Shown here piece after piece: positions 7,162 through 9,375 of a DNA stretch of 9,375 bases (its first letter is position 1; each line of letters starts with the position of its first letter). The stretch is taken from NCBI GenBank assembly GCA_017860555.1, contig JAGDMJ010000098.1, positions 1 through 9,375 on the forward strand, read 5' to 3'. The notes below the pieces were generated by a model. That model was given only the letters and a program-made list of their open reading frames with translations. It searched no databases and was not told the DNA's origin. A program made the translations under genes and the position numbers. This DNA is from Bacteroidota bacterium. GTDB taxonomy: Bacteria; Bacteroidota; Ignavibacteria; UBA10030; UBA6906.

Positions 7162-8181
7162 ATGGCAGATCACCAGACATCCCCGCGCATCCTGATTGTC
7201 GAGGATGACCCCGTGCAGGCAATGAAAGTGGAGGCTCTCCTCCAGTCTGTCGGATACGACGTCCGTGTTGCCACAAACGGAAGGGAAGCACTCGCCATGA
7301 TGGAGCAGGCGCGTCCTGATATCGTTGTCAGCGACATCGTGATGCCCGAGATGGATGGGTATGAGTTGTGCACTCGCATCAGGTCAAACCACGAATTCAA
7401 CGGAGTTGGAGTCATCCTGCTCACGTGCCTGTCTGAGCCGCAAGACGTCATTCGGGGTCTGACGGTGGGAGCGGACAACTTCCTGCCGAAGCCCTATGAA
7501 TCCTCCAGGCTCTTGCGGATGGTCAAGGAGATGTACGAGCAACGATTAGTGCGCGGAACCGACAGCTCCAGGGTGCATTTCCAGGGAAAGTCTTTCGAGG
7601 TCGCTTCCACCCGGGGTCAAATCCTGAGCTTTTTCTTGACGCTCTATGAGGATGTGTTGCGCAAGAACGAAGAGCTTGCACAGGCCCAGACGGAACTCCG
7701 CTATGTGAACGAGAACCTGGCGCGCCTGGTGAATGAACGGACAGCCGACCTATCCCAGGAGGTGGAGTCGCGGAAAAAGGCGGAGGAGCAAAGCAGGGAA
7801 CGCGCACAGCTGCTTGACAAGGCTCAAGATGCGATCCTCGTTCTGGACCTGGAAGGGGTCATCAGGTACTCCAACAAAAGCGCTAAAAATCTGTACCGGT
7901 GGTCCGAGCCGGAAATGATCGGTAGAAATGCCGCAATTCTTCTGTATGATAACCGAACGCCCTTCCCCGTCGAGGCCATGAACGCAGTCCTGGAGAAAGG
8001 CGAGTGGGTGGGAGAATTGCGTCAGGTCACGAAAGGTGGAACGGTGGTCAGGGTCATGAGCAGCTGGACGCTCGTCCGCGATGACCAACGGCGGTCGCGT
8101 TCGATCCTGTGCATTAACACCAAGCACCCGGATGATATGAACTTCGAACAGCGCGACGAAAAAAGGCCCCGCTATTCCTGA
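7162..8181 (+). CDS. Response regulator-like REC-coiled coil-PAS protein lacking a kinase core
   Basis: This 339-residue protein begins with an intact receiver domain (about 8-125): Glu14/Asp15, phosphoacceptor Asp58 in SDIVMPEMDG, Thr88 and Lys110. A helical coiled-coil linker (about 162-215) leads to a PAS domain (about 216-320) starting near LLDKAQDAILVLDLEGVIRY. The PAS and the stretch RQVTKGGTVV...SWTLVRD...SILCINT closely resemble the REC-PAS part of soluble sensor kinases, in which INTDITE and then a HisKA domain follow. Here the sequence departs after INT (Thr320) into a short charged tail ending at residue 339, with no HisKA or HATPase. It may act as a single-domain-like phosphate sink, an adaptor, or a truncated kinase. 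Its position just after an HPt-ended hybrid kinase suggests it receives phosphate from His860. No DNA-binding domain is present. I chose ATG 7162 because of the Shine-Dalgarno GAGGAAGG. Confidence 0.88.
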   Translation: MADHQTSPRILIVEDDPVQAMKVEALLQSVGYDVRVATNGREALAMMEQARPDIVVSDIVMPEMDGYELCTRIRSNHEFNGVGVILLTCLSEPQDVIRGLTVGADNFLPKPYESSRLLRMVKEMYEQRLVRGTDSSRVHFQGKSFEVASTRGQILSFFLTLYEDVLRKNEELAQAQTELRYVNENLARLVNERTADLSQEVESRKKAEEQSRERAQLLDKAQDAILVLDLEGVIRYSNKSAKNLYRWSEPEMIGRNAAILLYDNRTPFPVEAMNAVLEKGEWVGELRQVTKGGTVVRVMSSWTLVRDDQRRSRSILCINTKHPDDMNFEQRDEKRPRYS

Positions 8182-8191
8182 ACGGGGCCTT
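8159..8191 (-). terminator. Intrinsic terminator of clpC inside the 3' end of the REC-PAS gene
   Basis: AAGGCCCCG (8163-8171) and CGGGGCCTT (8183-8191) form a perfect 9-bp stem with an 11-nt loop. Read on the minus strand it is followed by six Ts, complementary to the A-run at 8159-8164, whose last two As also form the base of the stem. This is a good rho-independent terminator for clpC, whose stop is 33 bp before the hairpin. On the plus strand only a TT precedes CTC, so terminator activity there would be weaker. The hairpin loop holds the TGA of the REC-PAS gene. Confidence 0.75.
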
Positions 8192-8223
8192 CTCGAAACA
8201 CCGCAACGTGTTCACGCTCTGCT

Positions 8224-9375
8224 CTACGACACGCCTGCCGGCTTCTCCTCCTCCTTCTGCTCTCCCTCTTTCTTCTCGGGAGTGACGACGTGAAATCGGA
8301 GTTCTCCCTTCTTTTTGTTCACTTTCACCTTGAGCTTGGTCCCATCCGGGTATTTCCCTTTGAGGAGCTCCTCGGCGATCGGGTCCTCGAGAAAGCGCTG
8401 AAGCGCCCGGCGCAAAGGCCGCGCACCGTACGCAGGATCGAACCCCTTGTCGGCAAGGAAGTCCTTCGCCTGCTTGTTCAACTCCACCGTGATGCCCATC
8501 CCCTTGATCCTCTTCATGAGGTCGCGCATCTGGATGTCGATGATCTGCATGATGTGCTTCTTCTCGAGAGCATGGAAGATGATCGTGTCATCGATGCGGT
8601 TGAGGAACTCCGGGTTGAAGACGCGCTTAAGCGCCTCTTCAATGGTGTTCTTCATCGCGCCGTACTCATCTTTGGCCGAAGCCTGGCCAAAGCCGAACCC
8701 TCCGGTCCTCTTCAGATCCCGTGTGCCAATGTTCGAGGTCATGATCAGGATCGTGTTCTTGAAGTCCACCCTCCGGCCGAGGCTGTCCGTGAGGATCCCA
8801 TCGTCCAGGACCTGCAAAAGGATATTGAACACGTCCGGATGAGCCTTCTCGATCTCGTCGAGGAGAACTACCGAATAGGGTTTCCGGCGGATCTTCTCGG
8901 TGAGCTGACCGCCCTCTTCGTAGCCCACATATCCCGGAGGCGCGCCGACAAGCCTTGAGACGCTGAACTTCTCCATGTACTCGCTCATGTCGATCCGGAT
9001 GAGGGCGTCCTCCGAATCGAACAGGTATCGGGCAAGCGCCTTCGCCATTTCCGTTTTGCCAACGCCCGTGGGACCGAGGAAAATGAAGGAGCCGATCGGG
9101 CGGCGCGGATCCTTCAGCCCGGCTCTGGTGCGCCTGATGGCTTTCGACAACTTGACAAGCGCTTCATCCTGGCCAACGACCTGATCCTTGAGTGCCTTGT
9201 CCATCTTGAGCAACTTCGCGGATTCGGACTCCGCAATCTTGTTGACGGGGATCCCGGTCATCATGGCTACCACATCGGCGATCTGCTCTTCCGTCACATC
9301 ATGGATGGTGTCATGCGCTTTCAGTTCCCACTCACGTTTTGCGATGTCCAGGTCATTGAGGAGCTTCTTCTCGAG
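8224..9375 (-). CDS. clpC: ATP-dependent Clp protease ATPase subunit ClpC, C-terminal part (5' partial)
   Basis: The minus-strand frame is open to the right window edge and ends at the stop complementary to 8224-8226. It encodes 383 residues: the end of the region between the two AAA+ modules, the whole second module, and the C-terminal domain. Visible are Walker A GPTGVGKT (101-108), pore-loop GYVGYEEG, Walker B VVLLDEIEKAHPDVF (Asp173/Glu174), sensor 1 MTSNIG, the arginine-finger stretch NPEFLNRID and sensor 2 GARPLRR. A GGFGFG loop sits where ClpC/ClpA carry the ClpP-docking hydrophobic tripeptide, so it probably works with ClpP. The sequence LKDPRRPIGSFIFLGPTGVGKT and the short linker favour ClpC over ClpB. 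ClpC unfolds proteins for ClpP degradation in the cytoplasm, usually with adaptors. The C-terminus ends in a Lys/Glu-rich tail (about the last 20 residues). An internal GTG at 9297 is not the true start, because upstream codons continue a typical ClpC coiled-coil stretch. Confidence 0.93.
   Translation of the reverse strand, partial: LEKKLLNDLDIAKREWELKAHDTIHDVTEEQIADVVAMMTGIPVNKIAESESAKLLKMDKALKDQVVGQDEALVKLSKAIRRTRAGLKDPRRPIGSFIFLGPTGVGKTEMAKALARYLFDSEDALIRIDMSEYMEKFSVSRLVGAPPGYVGYEEGGQLTEKIRRKPYSVVLLDEIEKAHPDVFNILLQVLDDGILTDSLGRRVDFKNTILIMTSNIGTRDLKRTGGFGFGQASAKDEYGAMKNTIEEALKRVFNPEFLNRIDDTIIFHALEKKHIMQIIDIQMRDLMKRIKGMGITVELNKQAKDFLADKGFDPAYGARPLRRALQRFLEDPIAEELLKGKYPDGTKLKVKVNKKKGELRFHVVTPEKKEGEQKEEEKPAGVS

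Noticed and set aside
8197..8212. Small inverted repeat AACAC/GTGTT between the convergent genes
   Set aside because: Only 5 bp with a 6-nt loop, A/T-containing and without a T-tail. The adjacent 9-bp hairpin already explains termination.
8290..8958. Plus-strand 222-codon frame opposite clpC
   Set aside because: It is a shadow of a highly conserved AAA+ module on the other strand, with no motif of its own.

Overview
The window reads as chromosomal DNA of fairly high G+C from a bacterium, most likely of the Bacteroidota/Chlorobi/Ignavibacteria side of the FCB group. This rests on a ClpC-type (not ClpB) AAA+ unfoldase, a secreted Asp-box propeller protein carrying a chitobiase/hexosaminidase C-terminal-like domain, a PDZ/multi-TM/GAF/SpoIIE phosphatase, and start sites that only sometimes have a Shine-Dalgarno. 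The assignment is an inference with no marker gene behind it. I see no tRNA, rRNA, insertion sequence, phage gene or CRISPR array.

Layout. (1) 2-1129 (+): the 3' part of a larger secreted-type protein that enters from the left edge. It has a chitobiase-C-terminal-like module followed by six Asp-box (BNR) repeats, one of them lacking its Trp. (2) 1130-1372: a structured intergenic region with three successive inverted repeats, the last a plausible intrinsic terminator, then six phased degenerate 7-bp repeats and a candidate promoter. (3) 1373-4141 (+): a 922-residue membrane protein with two PDZ-like modules, about nine further TM segments, a GAF domain and a complete SpoIIE/RsbU-type PP2C phosphatase. 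(4) 4142-4384: intergenic, with promoter-like sequence. (5) 4385-7150 (+): a 921-residue hybrid histidine kinase (CHASE8-like sensor, HAMP, HisKA, HATPase, REC, REC, HPt). (6) 7162-8181 (+): a REC-coiled coil-PAS protein 11 bp downstream that looks like a sensor kinase cut off just before its kinase core. (7) 8224-9375 (-): the C-terminal 383 residues of ClpC, convergent with the signalling genes and running off the right edge. Its apparent terminator lies inside the 3' end of the REC-PAS gene.

How they may work together. The hybrid kinase and REC-PAS protein are almost certainly cotranscribed. The simplest model is a phosphorelay His286 -> Asp574/Asp718 -> His860 -> Asp58 of the REC-PAS protein, which has no DNA-binding or enzymatic output in what is encoded. 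The upstream SpoIIE phosphatase would normally act on a phosphorylated STAS anti-anti-sigma factor, and none is encoded here, so its target must lie elsewhere. The two upstream regions share a 9-bp motif at matching distance from a -10-like element, a weak hint of co-regulation. The most unusual points are the kinase-less REC-PAS protein, the terminator sharing sequence with the neighbouring stop codon, and the heptad repeat array.
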